From positions 1-40,304 of the forward strand of contig CALISD010000011.1 of the NCBI GenBank assembly GCA_938041955.1: a stretch of DNA of 40,304 bases. The letters run 5' to 3'. Under the pieces are notes generated by a model, which made no database searches, was not told where the DNA came from, and saw nothing but the letters and a program-made list of their open reading frames with translations. Shown piece after piece: positions 8,154-16,851 of the stretch. A program made the translations under genes and the position numbers. Origin of the DNA: an uncultured Granulosicoccaceae bacterium. GTDB lineage: Bacteria > Pseudomonadota > Gammaproteobacteria > Granulosicoccales > Granulosicoccaceae. The stretch's first letter is position 1, and each line of letters begins with the position of its first letter.

Positions 8154-9263
8154 TCAGCGCTGAAGGGCGAGCCGAGAGAACAACTGCTGATACAACGGCA
8201 TCACCAGTTCAGAATTGTATCGAGTGATATCTACATCACCTCCTCGACCGGCGTTAATGGTCGCAAACAACTTTTTGAACAACTGCTCTGCTTCAGCGCC
8301 TGCATCAATACTTTCACCAACGCTATACAACAACTCCGGAGGCACATATTCGGGATACGCCATTCTGTCGGGCGCAACAGGAGTACAACCTGATTGAATT
8401 GCTTCAAGCATACCCAGTCCTTGAAAATCATGCAGCGCGGCAGACACCACAATATGCGCTGATCGCAAGATGCGATGATAGTCTTCCATTGACTGATATC
8501 CCCAGGTTCCAATGTGTGAAGGATATGTGCTTTTAAACTCGGCGAAACAATCAGGTGATTCCCTGAAGGCCTGTCCCATCACATGCACTTTGAGGCTCAC
8601 CCCCGCCTTTATCAGCTTTTGTATTGCTTCAAAAAACACCATCGGTTGCTTGTCATATTCCCATCGGTGATTCCATATAATTCCGATGCAATCGTCTCTA
8701 CTGAAATGCCGCGCCGGGTAGCTTTTCAGTAGCACCGGAACAGGAATCACGTCAGATATTGCCGGCAGGTGCAGTAACATATCTTTCGATGTGCCGTCCG
8801 GCATCTTTTTAAACAACGCTGCCGCTCCAGATAAGAAGGTCTCTTGATTGTGGTGGGAGTTAAACACCAGCCGTGTTGCGCAAAGCGCACTGTAAACACT
8901 CGTCAGTTGCGCATTGATGAGGTTGCTATTCGCTGCGTTTCGGGTCGGGTAGGCAAACTGGTTTTCGTGGAAATACAACACTGCTGGAACCGACGCCAGA
9001 TGAGGCAGAAGACCCCGCAGGTTGCATAGGTCCACCATAGAGGTGGCCACGACCAGGTCAAAATCTGTGTGCGACAAATCCTCATGCTGATAGGCAAAGC
9101 TGAGTGCGTTGCTTCTGACGCGCCAGTAGAAGTGCCGATCCGGCAGTGACACCAGCGTCCAATTGAATTCTGACAATGTACTGATCAGCGTCTCACACCA
9201 ATACTGGTGACTCGCCGCGTGATACCCCGACAACAGCAAAATTTTGCGTTTCTTCAACCCCAA
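8154..9263 (-). CDS. tRNA-queuosine alpha-mannosyltransferase-like (DUF3524) glycosyltransferase
   Basis: A 369-residue GT4-like protein. The N-terminal half carries the QTMAN/DUF3524 signature: I-L-L-L-S-G-Y-H-A-A-S-H (8-19), S-L-P-D-R-H-F-Y-W-R-V-R, A-T-S-M-V-D-L and Y-F-H-E-N-Q-F-A-Y-P. The C-terminal half has the glycosyltransferase group 1 fold with W-N-H-R-W-E-Y-D-K and E-A-I-Q-S-G-C-T-P-V-A-P. Family knowledge from animal QTMAN and its bacterial relatives suggests mannosylation of queuosine in tRNA-Asp; this is inferred. The start is uncertain: no ATG is available, only TTG codons at 9263 and 9257. The gene is monocistronic, between the SGNH gene and the mannitol operon. Confidence 0.78.
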   Translation of the reverse strand: MGLKKRKILLLSGYHAASHQYWCETLISTLSEFNWTLVSLPDRHFYWRVRSNALSFAYQHEDLSHTDFDLVVATSMVDLCNLRGLLPHLASVPAVLYFHENQFAYPTRNAANSNLINAQLTSVYSALCATRLVFNSHHNQETFLSGAAALFKKMPDGTSKDMLLHLPAISDVIPVPVLLKSYPARHFSRDDCIGIIWNHRWEYDKQPMVFFEAIQKLIKAGVSLKVHVMGQAFRESPDCFAEFKSTYPSHIGTWGYQSMEDYHRILRSAHIVVSAALHDFQGLGMLEAIQSGCTPVAPDRMAYPEYVPPELLYSVGESIDAGAEAEQLFKKLFATINAGRGGDVDITRYNSELVMPLYQQLFSRLALQR

Positions 9264-9745
9264 GCTGCCATGTTACCCACACCCGGTTCTACAAGTAAAT
9301 TCGCACATATTGCGCTGCCAACACACGAAACTGGTCTAAATAGTACAGAAATCTTCTGATCCTGGCATTGCGCCAGCGCTCCGTCATCAGGAATCACAAC
9401 AGAATCCATAGCCACATATGACCGCCCAAGCCACGTCACAGTGAACGCTCGCATCACAGTCAGGGCTCGCGAAACGAGGCTCCATTTGCCTGCTGACAAT
9501 ATCAGCCTTCAAAATTTCTAGGCTCTGTGCAACAACCCGACAGGACGCAACGTATCCCATTAAGGAATAACAGATTGTATATTGTGATTTAACAATGTGC
9601 TTTAAATCCCAATATTTCAGTTCAAAAACTGTATTTTTTGATAAAAAAGTACGCAAGTTTGTTAGGATCGTATTTGCCCGACATTTTGAATTCGTTCAGA
9701 TTAGCTGGACAACAACCAACCCACCCTTTCTTTCTTGGAGGCAGT
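9264..9745 (+). promoter_or_regulatory. Control region of the mannitol operon
   Basis: This 480-base gap separates the glycosyltransferase (minus) from the binding-protein gene (plus) and holds no gene. It becomes AT-rich from ~9560. It contains the inverted repeat ATTGT-N6-ACAAT near 9578-9593 and a possible -35 TTGATA at 9638 with TAGGAT at 9663 (19-base spacing, weak). The AraC-type regulator of the operon probably binds here. TTGGAGGC before the ATG at 9746 is a strong ribosome site. Confidence 0.5.
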
Positions 9746-11032
9746 ATGAAATTAGGTCTAAAAACGGCTCTAGCCTTTGCAGTTGGTGTCGCCACTGCGA
9801 CAACCGCGTCTGCAGCGGATGAGCTAACAATCGCGATCGTCAACAACGGTCATATGATCAACATGCAGAAGGTAGCTGAAGCCTACACTGCAGACACTGG
9901 TGTGAAACTTAATTGGGTTTCACTTGAAGAAGGCGTACTGCGTGAGCAAGTAACTTCTGATACTGCTACTGGCGGTGGTCAATATGACATCATCAACATC
10001 GGTATGCAGGAAGCACCTATCTGGGGCGCTGCAGGCTGGATCGAGCCATTATCATTTGGTGATGACTACGACGTTGAAGACATTCTTCCTGCTATGCGGG
10101 CCGGCCTTTCCCACGAAGGTACGCTTTACGCGGCACCATTCTACGGAGAGTCTTCAATGGTTATGTACCGTAAAGACCTCACCGATGCTGCCAATGTAAA
10201 AATTGCCGACAACGATTCTTGGGATAACGTTAAAGCAGCTGCTGCCGCTATACACGACCCAGACAATGGTGTTTACGGCGCATGTTTGCGTGGTAAGCCA
10301 GGTTGGGGCGATAACGGCGCATTCATCACGACTGTTGCTAACTCATTCGGTGCCGCTTGGTTCGATAAAGACATGAAGCCACAACTGGATTCCCCTGAGT
10401 GGAATGCAGCCGTCACTTTCTATGTTGATCTTCTAAGCAAGTACGGTCCTCCAGGATCTGAAGGCAACTCTTTCAACGAAATTCTTGCACTTTATAACGA
10501 AGGCAAATGTGGCCTGTGGATTGATGCAACTATCGCTGCTTCTTTCTTAGAAGTTGACGGTGTAGCTTACGCACAGTCGCCAAACGCTGGTAATCCAGTT
10601 GGCGCTAACTGGCTTTGGGCATGGGCTATGGCAGTTCCTGCAGGCTCGCCAAACGCTGAAGCTTCAATGAAGTTCATTGAATGGGCTACTTCGAAAGAAT
10701 ACGTCAAAGCTGTCGGTAACCACCCTGATTTTGGTTGGGCTAAAGTTCCAACTGGTCAGCGTGCTTCAACTTACGCAATTCCTGAGTTCCAGGCAGTTGC
10801 AGGCTTTGCAGCGGCTGAAATGGCTGCTATCGATTCAGCGGCACCAGAAGCCACTGATCTGAAACCTTACCAAGGCGTTCAGTTCGTAGCGATTCCAGAG
10901 TTCCCGGAAATCGGCGGTGCATTTGGTCAGGAAATGGCAGCTGCTCTTTCCGGCGCCAAGTCGGTTGAAGATGCACTTGCAGCTGCGCAAAAAGCAGCTG
11001 ACGCCATCATGAGAGAGGCGGGCTACTACTAG
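9746..11032 (+). CDS. mtlE: Polyol/mannitol ABC transporter substrate-binding protein
   Basis: A 428-residue periplasmic binding protein of the extracellular solute-binding family 1. The ATG at 9746 follows TTGGAGGC; a longer frame from 9638 adds an unlikely leader. The signal peptide runs to A-S-A before A-D-E (about residue 23). Family features include A-P-F-Y-G-E-S-S-M-V-M-Y-R-K-D-L and L-W-I-D-A-T-I-A-A. Two permeases, an AraC regulator, mannitol 2-dehydrogenase and an ATPase follow, the arrangement of Pseudomonas mtl and Rhodobacter smo loci. Those systems import mannitol, sorbitol or arabitol; mannitol is favoured by the dehydrogenase. A terminator-like hairpin follows, so this gene is probably expressed above the downstream ones. 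Confidence 0.88.
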   Translation: MKLGLKTALAFAVGVATATTASAADELTIAIVNNGHMINMQKVAEAYTADTGVKLNWVSLEEGVLREQVTSDTATGGGQYDIINIGMQEAPIWGAAGWIEPLSFGDDYDVEDILPAMRAGLSHEGTLYAAPFYGESSMVMYRKDLTDAANVKIADNDSWDNVKAAAAAIHDPDNGVYGACLRGKPGWGDNGAFITTVANSFGAAWFDKDMKPQLDSPEWNAAVTFYVDLLSKYGPPGSEGNSFNEILALYNEGKCGLWIDATIAASFLEVDGVAYAQSPNAGNPVGANWLWAWAMAVPAGSPNAEASMKFIEWATSKEYVKAVGNHPDFGWAKVPTGQRASTYAIPEFQAVAGFAAAEMAAIDSAAPEATDLKPYQGVQFVAIPEFPEIGGAFGQEMAAALSGAKSVEDALAAAQKAADAIMREAGYY

Positions 11033-11070
11033 CTTTACGCCTCAATAGGTCTATAAATAGTAGGTCTGAA

Positions 11071-11103
11071 GGCTCGGCGGTAATCCCTCCGAGCCTTTTT
11101 TTA
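11071..11103 (+). terminator. Terminator between binding protein and permease
   Basis: GGCTCGG (11071-11077) pairs with CCGAGCC (11089-11095), then a run of eight T. It lies inside the operon. Partial read-through here is a known way to make more binding protein than membrane components. Confidence 0.85.
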
Positions 11104-11181
11104 CAAAATAAATATCAGCACGTTTTAACTAAGCGCTATCTACTTTAGCTACTCACTTCGTACGACCTTCGAAGGTAAGTA

Positions 11182-12123
11182 ATGTCCAAAAGAACCCTAC
11201 CGCGTTTATTACAAACACCAGCCGTCATTTTATTGCTACTGTGGATGCTTGTTCCACTCAGCATGACGCTCTATTTCTCGTTCATTCGATACGTTCTGAA
11301 CAGCACGCGCCGTCCCGAATGGACAACACCATCCCTCAGCAACTGGCGTGGGTTTGGAAACTACGAATACGTTTTGTTCCACGCCAAAGACTTCTGGTTT
11401 GCGGTACAAAACAGCCTCTTTATAGTAGGCAGCATCCTCGTCTTGACCGTCATATTCGGTCTGGCCCTCGCCATGCTGGTCAACAGATCATTTCCAGGGC
11501 GCGGGATTGTACGCGTGCTGCTTATTTCACCCTTCTTTGTCATGCCTGCCGTTAATGCGGTGCTATGGATCAACATGATTCTAGACCCGGTCTTAGGCCT
11601 CAACGGACTGGCAGTCGAAGGGATAAACCACATCATACATGGCCTCAAAAACTTCCCTCTCATCGGTTCGTTCTTCTCGATGTGGCCAGACATTGTACCG
11701 ATGTCATTTCGCGCCACACAAACCTCAGCTTATGCTGTGATCATTATGGTGACCTGGCAATGGACACCATTCGCGGTACTTATTTTCATGACCTCTTTGC
11801 AGTCTGAAGATGAAAGCCAAAAAGAGGCAGCAATTCTCGATGGTGCAAATGCCTGGTCAAGATTTCGAAACTTAACGGTACCGCACCTGGCGCGACCGAT
11901 TGCGATCGTGGTGATGATCCAATCCATTTTTCATCTATCGCTTTACGCAGAAATCGAAATAGTTAGTCGGGGCAATGGAAATAAAAACCTGCCCTACCTC
12001 ATCGGTGAATTTACATCGAATAACATCGGTGCAGCCAGCGCGGCTGGTATCTTCGCCGTAATACTTGCCAACATCGTAGCGATATTTTTGCTACGCATGG
12101 TTGGCAAAAGCATGATGGATTAA
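11182..12123 (+). CDS. mtlF: Polyol ABC transporter permease 1
   Basis: A 313-residue MalF-like inner-membrane permease with about six hydrophobic helices. The ATPase-coupling EAA loop reads E-A-A-I-L-D-G-A-N-A-W-S-R-F near residues 213-226. It pairs with the next gene, 9 bases downstream. With the binding protein upstream and the ATPase at 15306 it makes a complete importer. Confidence 0.88.
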   Translation: MSKRTLPRLLQTPAVILLLLWMLVPLSMTLYFSFIRYVLNSTRRPEWTTPSLSNWRGFGNYEYVLFHAKDFWFAVQNSLFIVGSILVLTVIFGLALAMLVNRSFPGRGIVRVLLISPFFVMPAVNAVLWINMILDPVLGLNGLAVEGINHIIHGLKNFPLIGSFFSMWPDIVPMSFRATQTSAYAVIIMVTWQWTPFAVLIFMTSLQSEDESQKEAAILDGANAWSRFRNLTVPHLARPIAIVVMIQSIFHLSLYAEIEIVSRGNGNKNLPYLIGEFTSNNIGAASAAGIFAVILANIVAIFLLRMVGKSMMD

Positions 12124-12132
12124 GGCACTGAC

Positions 12133-12969
12133 ATGGCAACAGTCTCTCAAAAATCCAGGTTTGGCGGTGCGTTTTGGACCATATTGGCATGGGTCATCGC
12201 ACTGATCTTTTTCTTTCCCATTTTCTGGATGATTTTTACCAGCTTCAAAACGGATGCCGATGCCGTCAAGCCCGAGTTTCTGTTCACTTTCACGCCGACA
12301 CTCGACAATTATCTCAACATGACCGACAACTACGACTACTGGCGCTTTGCCATTAATTCGGTCATTACATCGACATTCGCGACGCTTCTCGCTTTGGTCG
12401 TGGGTATTCCGGCAGCCTATGCCATGGCATTTGATCCAAGCCGCCACACCAAAGACATCCTGATGTGGATGTTATCGACAAAAATGTTACCGGCGGCTGC
12501 AGTGCTCTACCCGATGACATTTTTAACCAAGAACTTCCTTGGCATCTTCGATACGCATTTTCTGATCATTGTGGTGTTGTGCCTTATCAATCTACCTATC
12601 GTGATCTGGATGCTGTTTACCTACTTCAAAGAAATTCCGAAAGAAATCATCGAAGCAGGAAAGATGGATGGCGTCAGCACCTGGGGAGAAATCAAAGACA
12701 TCCTCATTCCACTTGCATGGGGAGGTGTCGCTTCCACCGCACTGTTAACTTTTATATTTTGCTGGAACGAAGCGTATTGGACTGTTCGCTTGACAACAAC
12801 TGAAGCAGCAACACTGTCTAAGTTGATCGAAGGTAACCGGGCACCTGAAGGTTTATTTTTTGGCAGGCTGTCCGCGGTATCAACGGCGGCGGTAGGACCC
12901 ATCATCATTCTGGGTTGGTTCTGCCAGAAACAGCTGGTACGCGGTTTGACTTTCGGAGCGGTTAAATGA
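12133..12969 (+). CDS. mtlG: Polyol ABC transporter permease 2
   Basis: A 278-residue MalG-like permease with six predicted helices. The EAA loop is E-I-I-E-A-G-K-M-D-G-V-S-T-W near residues 173-186. The N-terminal F-F-P-I-F-W-M-I-F-T-S-F-K and the C-terminal R-G-L-T-F-G-A-V-K are characteristic of carbohydrate permeases of this class. It starts 9 bases after its partner and ends 37 bases before the regulator gene. Confidence 0.88.
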   Translation: MATVSQKSRFGGAFWTILAWVIALIFFFPIFWMIFTSFKTDADAVKPEFLFTFTPTLDNYLNMTDNYDYWRFAINSVITSTFATLLALVVGIPAAYAMAFDPSRHTKDILMWMLSTKMLPAAAVLYPMTFLTKNFLGIFDTHFLIIVVLCLINLPIVIWMLFTYFKEIPKEIIEAGKMDGVSTWGEIKDILIPLAWGGVASTALLTFIFCWNEAYWTVRLTTTEAATLSKLIEGNRAPEGLFFGRLSAVSTAAVGPIIILGWFCQKQLVRGLTFGAVK

Positions 12970-13006
12970 TCTTCATTACCGTCACCGGCTGCACGCGCAC
13001 TTAAGT

Positions 13007-13900
13007 ATGTCGATTATTGAACCCGAAATCGAACAGGTTGATCGAAGCACTCGATCTATTCGTTATCTTGAACATGGCTGGCCCACAGACCTGTGTCGGT
13101 GGCATGCCCACGAAGAATATGAATTACACCTGGTCGTCGAAACACGAGGCAAAGCATTTGTCGGTGACTACATCGGTGACTTCAAAGCTGGTGATTTGTT
13201 CATGACAGGCCCTAACCTGCCGCACAACTGGATTACCGATCAAGTGTGGTCGGAGCCGGTTAAAATCCGCGATATGCTGATTCAATTCAGCCACGAAAGT
13301 GTAGAAAAACTTGCGGAAGGGTTTCCCGAGTTTTCGCAGGTGTTGCAGCTACTGCGACTTGCCCAATCCGGAATCCATTTTGAAGGCTTCAATCCGACTT
13401 TCGCGCGTGGCCATATGGAATCTATTCGTGACAATACAGGAGCCGAGCGCATTCTTGCCTTTGTGCGCTTTCTTGTCCGACTGAATGAACACGCCGAAAA
13501 GAAAACATTGTCTATCACCAAGTTAATTCAGGCCGAAGGCGGCGGTAAACAAGCCCGAATTGCACATGTGGTAGACCACGTAAACAAGAATTTCTCTGAA
13601 GCCTTCTCAGTCGCACAAGCCGCAGAAATGGCAAATATGACAGAGATAACATTCAGTAGAAACTTTCATGCGGTTACCGGCCACAGCTTTGTTGAGTTTT
13701 TGAATCGAATTCGTATCGGTCAGGCGTGCGGAATGCTCTACGCGTCCGATGATCAAATAACATCAATTGCGCAAGAATCAGGGTATAAAAACCTGGCTAA
13801 CTTCAATCGGCATTTCCTTAAAGTAAGAGGAATGACACCATCCGAGTATCGTGAAATTGCACGAAAAGATCTCGGACCAAAGCGCGAGACGTCATCATGA
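13007..13900 (+). CDS. mtlR: AraC-family regulator of the mannitol operon
   Basis: A 297-residue AraC/XylS-type activator. Residues ~20-100 form a cupin-like sensing domain (W-H-A-H-E-E-Y-E-L-H, then G-P-N-L-P-H-N-W). Residues ~190-290 hold two helix-turn-helix units: S-V-A-Q-A-A-E-M-A-N-M-T-E-I-T-F-S-R and I-A-Q-E-S-G-Y-K-N-L-A-N-F-N-R-H-F, ending M-T-P-S-E-Y-R. It lies inside the operon, and its stop overlaps the next start by four bases, so it is co-transcribed and probably autoregulated. By position it should activate the operon in response to the polyol; this is inferred. In Pseudomonas the equivalent gene lies outside the operon. Confidence 0.85.
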   Translation: MSIIEPEIEQVDRSTRSIRYLEHGWPTDLCRWHAHEEYELHLVVETRGKAFVGDYIGDFKAGDLFMTGPNLPHNWITDQVWSEPVKIRDMLIQFSHESVEKLAEGFPEFSQVLQLLRLAQSGIHFEGFNPTFARGHMESIRDNTGAERILAFVRFLVRLNEHAEKKTLSITKLIQAEGGGKQARIAHVVDHVNKNFSEAFSVAQAAEMANMTEITFSRNFHAVTGHSFVEFLNRIRIGQACGMLYASDDQITSIAQESGYKNLANFNRHFLKVRGMTPSEYREIARKDLGPKRETSS

Positions 13901-15318
13901 GTAGTTCTAAACCCGTCCCGATTTCTGCGACCGGTTACGACAGATCAACGTGCCAGGTGGGTGTCGTTCATTTAGGCTTTGGCGCGTTTCATCGTGCTCA
14001 CCAGGCAGTCTATCTGGACGACTACATGGACGTGTCCGGCGATCTGCGCTGGGGTATAGCGGCTGTCAATCTGCGCGCCGCTGAAGCTGCTCACTTTAAA
14101 ACCGCAAATGAAGACATTACACGACACGACGGGTATTTTTTAAAATCGTATTCCGCCGATGGCAATGCAAGCCTGCGTCGCGTACGTAGCCATGTACAGT
14201 TTGCCGACTGGAGTGAAGCGCCCGCGACAGGTGAGGCGTTACTGTCTCTGCCATCAGTGCACTTAGTGACAATAACGGTTACCGAGAGCGGCTACTACAC
14301 CGATCCCAACGGTGATCTGAACCTTACCGACCCGACGATCAAAGCCGAGGTGGCAGGAGAAGCCAGCCAAAGTGTCTATGCTTATCTGCGCCATGCAATC
14401 GCCAAACGTGTCGCCACAACCGGTGCACCTTTGACAATAGCGTGCTGTGACAATATTCGTCAGAATGGAAAAATGCTGGGCAATAACTTTCTAGCGTACC
14501 TTAAGGCCTGCAACGAATCTGACCTGGCCACCTGGGTTAAAAACAACGTGGCCTTTCCGTGCTCAATGGTGGATCGAATAACACCACGCAGCCCTTCAGA
14601 ACTTAGTGATGAACTCTCAGCGCTCATTGGCACGCCAGTGACCTCCCCCATCATGGCAGAAGATTTTATTCAATGGGTACTGCAATCCCATGCCTCCGCA
14701 GATATGCCGGAGCTTGCCAAAGTGGGAGTCACGGTAACTGCCGACGTCGATCCCTATGAAGAGACAAAGATAAGAGTGCTCAATGGTGGGCACACAGCGT
14801 TAACTTACTTAGCCGCGTTGGAAGGCGTTGAGACATTTGACGCTGCAATGCGTGTTCCGCATTTGTTGGAGCATTTCCAAAATTTTGAAACGAAAGAAGT
14901 ACTTCCAGCACTGACTCTCGAGCTTCCATTTTCAAAAGCTGACTATCTGCAAAAAATCATTCTGCGCTTTGGCAATGCTGCCATCGGTGACACTGTTGCC
15001 CGTATCTGTGCAGACGGCATGGTCAAATTCCCCATCTTTATTCGACCGACCCTCGAGAGCTGTTTAAAGCAAGGGATCATGCCGACTTACTCGATCCGCA
15101 GCGTCGCAAGCTGGTACGTGTTTGCGACTCATGTCGATGCAGGCAAGATAGGATTCGAATATGTAGAACCTGGCTGGAAAGATCTGAAAGCGCTGTTGGG
15201 CACAGATGATTTCATCACTAACCAACAGCTCTGGGGCGACTTGCCCACCGCTTATCCTGAATTCGCCGATACCATGCGGCACGAAATTAAAGAAATGGAA
15301 GCAAAATGGCCAATCTAA
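13897..15318 (+). CDS. mtlD: Mannitol 2-dehydrogenase
   Basis: A 473-residue long-chain polyol dehydrogenase. The N-terminal nucleotide-binding region has [12 protein letters not shown] (25-36). V-D-R-I-T-P at 225-230 is also conserved. The catalytic triad pattern K291, N296, H299 (K-x4-N-x2-H in K-I-R-V-L-N-G-G-H) matches the K295/N300/H303 spacing of the Pseudomonas fluorescens enzyme. It oxidises D-mannitol to D-fructose with NAD+, and possibly arabitol or sorbitol. It overlaps the regulator by 4 bases and the ATPase gene by 13. No fructokinase or xylulokinase gene follows in this window, so fructose must be phosphorylated by an enzyme encoded elsewhere. Confidence 0.9.
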   Translation: MSSSKPVPISATGYDRSTCQVGVVHLGFGAFHRAHQAVYLDDYMDVSGDLRWGIAAVNLRAAEAAHFKTANEDITRHDGYFLKSYSADGNASLRRVRSHVQFADWSEAPATGEALLSLPSVHLVTITVTESGYYTDPNGDLNLTDPTIKAEVAGEASQSVYAYLRHAIAKRVATTGAPLTIACCDNIRQNGKMLGNNFLAYLKACNESDLATWVKNNVAFPCSMVDRITPRSPSELSDELSALIGTPVTSPIMAEDFIQWVLQSHASADMPELAKVGVTVTADVDPYEETKIRVLNGGHTALTYLAALEGVETFDAAMRVPHLLEHFQNFETKEVLPALTLELPFSKADYLQKIILRFGNAAIGDTVARICADGMVKFPIFIRPTLESCLKQGIMPTYSIRSVASWYVFATHVDAGKIGFEYVEPGWKDLKALLGTDDFITNQQLWGDLPTAYPEFADTMRHEIKEMEAKWPI

Positions 15319-16343
15319 CGCTACGTAATGTGCGCAAAAGCTATGGCGATGTCCAAGTTATGCACGGCGTCGACCTTGATATCATTGATGGTGAGTTTGT
15401 TGTCTTTGTAGGGCCATCCGGCTGTGGCAAATCGACCTTGCTACGCATGATAGCCGGGTTGGAAGAAATTTCTGACGGCACTATCTCCATAGGCGACGTA
15501 GTGGTCAATGAGGTTGCCGCCTCTAAGCGTGGTGTGGCGATGGTCTTCCAAAGCTACGCACTTTATCCGCACATGACGGTTTATAAAAACATGGCATTTG
15601 GCCTCAAGCAAGCCAAAACCCCTAAGGCCGAAATTAAAAGACGCGTCACCGACGCCGCAGAGATACTGCAAATTACAGACTACCTTGATCGCAGTCCGCG
15701 TAATCTCTCTGGTGGACAACGACAGCGGGTGGCAATTGGCCGCGCCATCGTACGTGACCCGGAAGTGTTCCTGTTCGACGAGCCGCTTTCAAACCTTGAT
15801 GCAGCCTTGCGCGTTCAAACTCGCCTTGAAATTGCGCGCCTGCATGAACGACTTGAGACGACGATGATTTACGTTACACACGATCAAGTCGAGGCGATGA
15901 CACTCGCAGATAAAATCGTCGTGCTACGGGACGGTCGCATTGAGCAGGTCGGATCACCAATAGATCTTTATGATCGCCCCGCGAATGCGTTTGTTGCCCA
16001 GTTTATTGGTAGCCCCAAGATGAATTTTTTCTCAAGCGGGGATCTTACTGCCACTGGTAGAACGCAACTTGGCAGAGAGATCACTGCTGATATGGAAGTG
16101 GGTATTCGCCCTGAACATTTCACCCTCGCAGCGCCGGACAATACCGTTGTCGAAGGCACGCTAGAGCTTGTCGAAAATCTCGGCGAGTATGCCCTGGTTC
16201 ATTTGCTCACGGCATCCAAAGTTGAATTTATCGCTAAAACAGAACAACCACCCTCAGTGCCCAAAGGGTCAGTAATCGGTTTTGGCATCAAGCCTGGCCT
16301 TGCGCATTTCTTTGATGCTAGTTCTGGTGCACGGTTGGTGTAG
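15306..16343 (+). CDS. mtlK: Polyol ABC transporter ATPase
   Basis: A 345-residue MalK/UgpC-like ATPase. It has Walker A G-P-S-G-C-G-K-S (36-43), the Q-loop [10 protein letters not shown] (81-90), signature L-S-G-G-Q-R-Q-R (134-141), Walker B V-F-L-F-D-E-P (154-160) and the H-loop V-T-H-D-Q-V-E-A-M. The C-terminal TOBE/OB regulatory part includes G-I-R-P-E-H-F. It energises the two permeases and closes the operon, overlapping the dehydrogenase gene. No intrinsic terminator is evident downstream. Confidence 0.92.
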   Translation: MANLTLRNVRKSYGDVQVMHGVDLDIIDGEFVVFVGPSGCGKSTLLRMIAGLEEISDGTISIGDVVVNEVAASKRGVAMVFQSYALYPHMTVYKNMAFGLKQAKTPKAEIKRRVTDAAEILQITDYLDRSPRNLSGGQRQRVAIGRAIVRDPEVFLFDEPLSNLDAALRVQTRLEIARLHERLETTMIYVTHDQVEAMTLADKIVVLRDGRIEQVGSPIDLYDRPANAFVAQFIGSPKMNFFSSGDLTATGRTQLGREITADMEVGIRPEHFTLAAPDNTVVEGTLELVENLGEYALVHLLTASKVEFIAKTEQPPSVPKGSVIGFGIKPGLAHFFDASSGARLV

Positions 16344-16851
16344 GTTTTTCGCTGGCGCGAGCTTGAGCGGCATGCAGCCGGCGGCCTTCACTTTTGAAAG
16401 ACCAAAACGGAAGCAAAAAGTCTTCTTGCTGCCATTTGCTCTTCGGGTGGCTATGCCATTTTTTAAAATCATATACGTCGGGCCGCGCTAGTGGGCTGTG
16501 CGGGAAGTTCGGTAAAAGATTCGCTGCGCGGAGCCTATCGCTGCGCTCGCCACCGGTTTCTATAATTGGTTATAAAATCACCTGATTCTGTTCCTTCATA
16601 ACGGCACTATCAAGCAATTCAATTGGTACGCAGAATACTCTACAAGTAACGACCGGTTTACGCGTTCCCACTATTCGGCATACTGTAAGTGACTGGAAGC
16701 AAACGGCCTTCACCAGCCGTTCGCCCATCTACGATTAGATGAATTCAGCTAGGTCGTCGATCAATAGTTTACACACCTGCACACGCGCTCCTAACTGCTT
16801 GTAACGAAGTAAATCAATACGCAATCTACCGCCGCTGCGCTTCAACTTTGG
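16344..16851. other. Intergenic region with a dispersed repeat and a short unassigned frame
   Basis: The left part holds repeat copy A (separate entry), followed by a GC-rich imperfect palindrome (CTGCGCGGAGC..GCTGCGCTCGCC) around 16520-16550. At 16845-16735 on the minus strand a 36-codon open frame starts at TTG nine bases after the 554-aa gene's stop (K-R-S-G-G-R-L-R-I-D-L-L-R-Y..). It has no ribosome site and I do not recognise it. Confidence 0.4.
16368..16490 (+). repeat. Dispersed repeat, copy A
   Basis: About 120 bases are nearly identical to the reverse complement of 19028-19160, including AAGCAAAAAGTCTTCTTGCT, GGTGGCTA.GCCATTTTTT and AAATCATAT.ACGTC. Similarity continues more weakly to the right (GGTAAAGATTCGCT..CGCTCGCC in both). 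The two copies face each other across the 554-aa secreted-protein gene. Confidence 0.85.
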
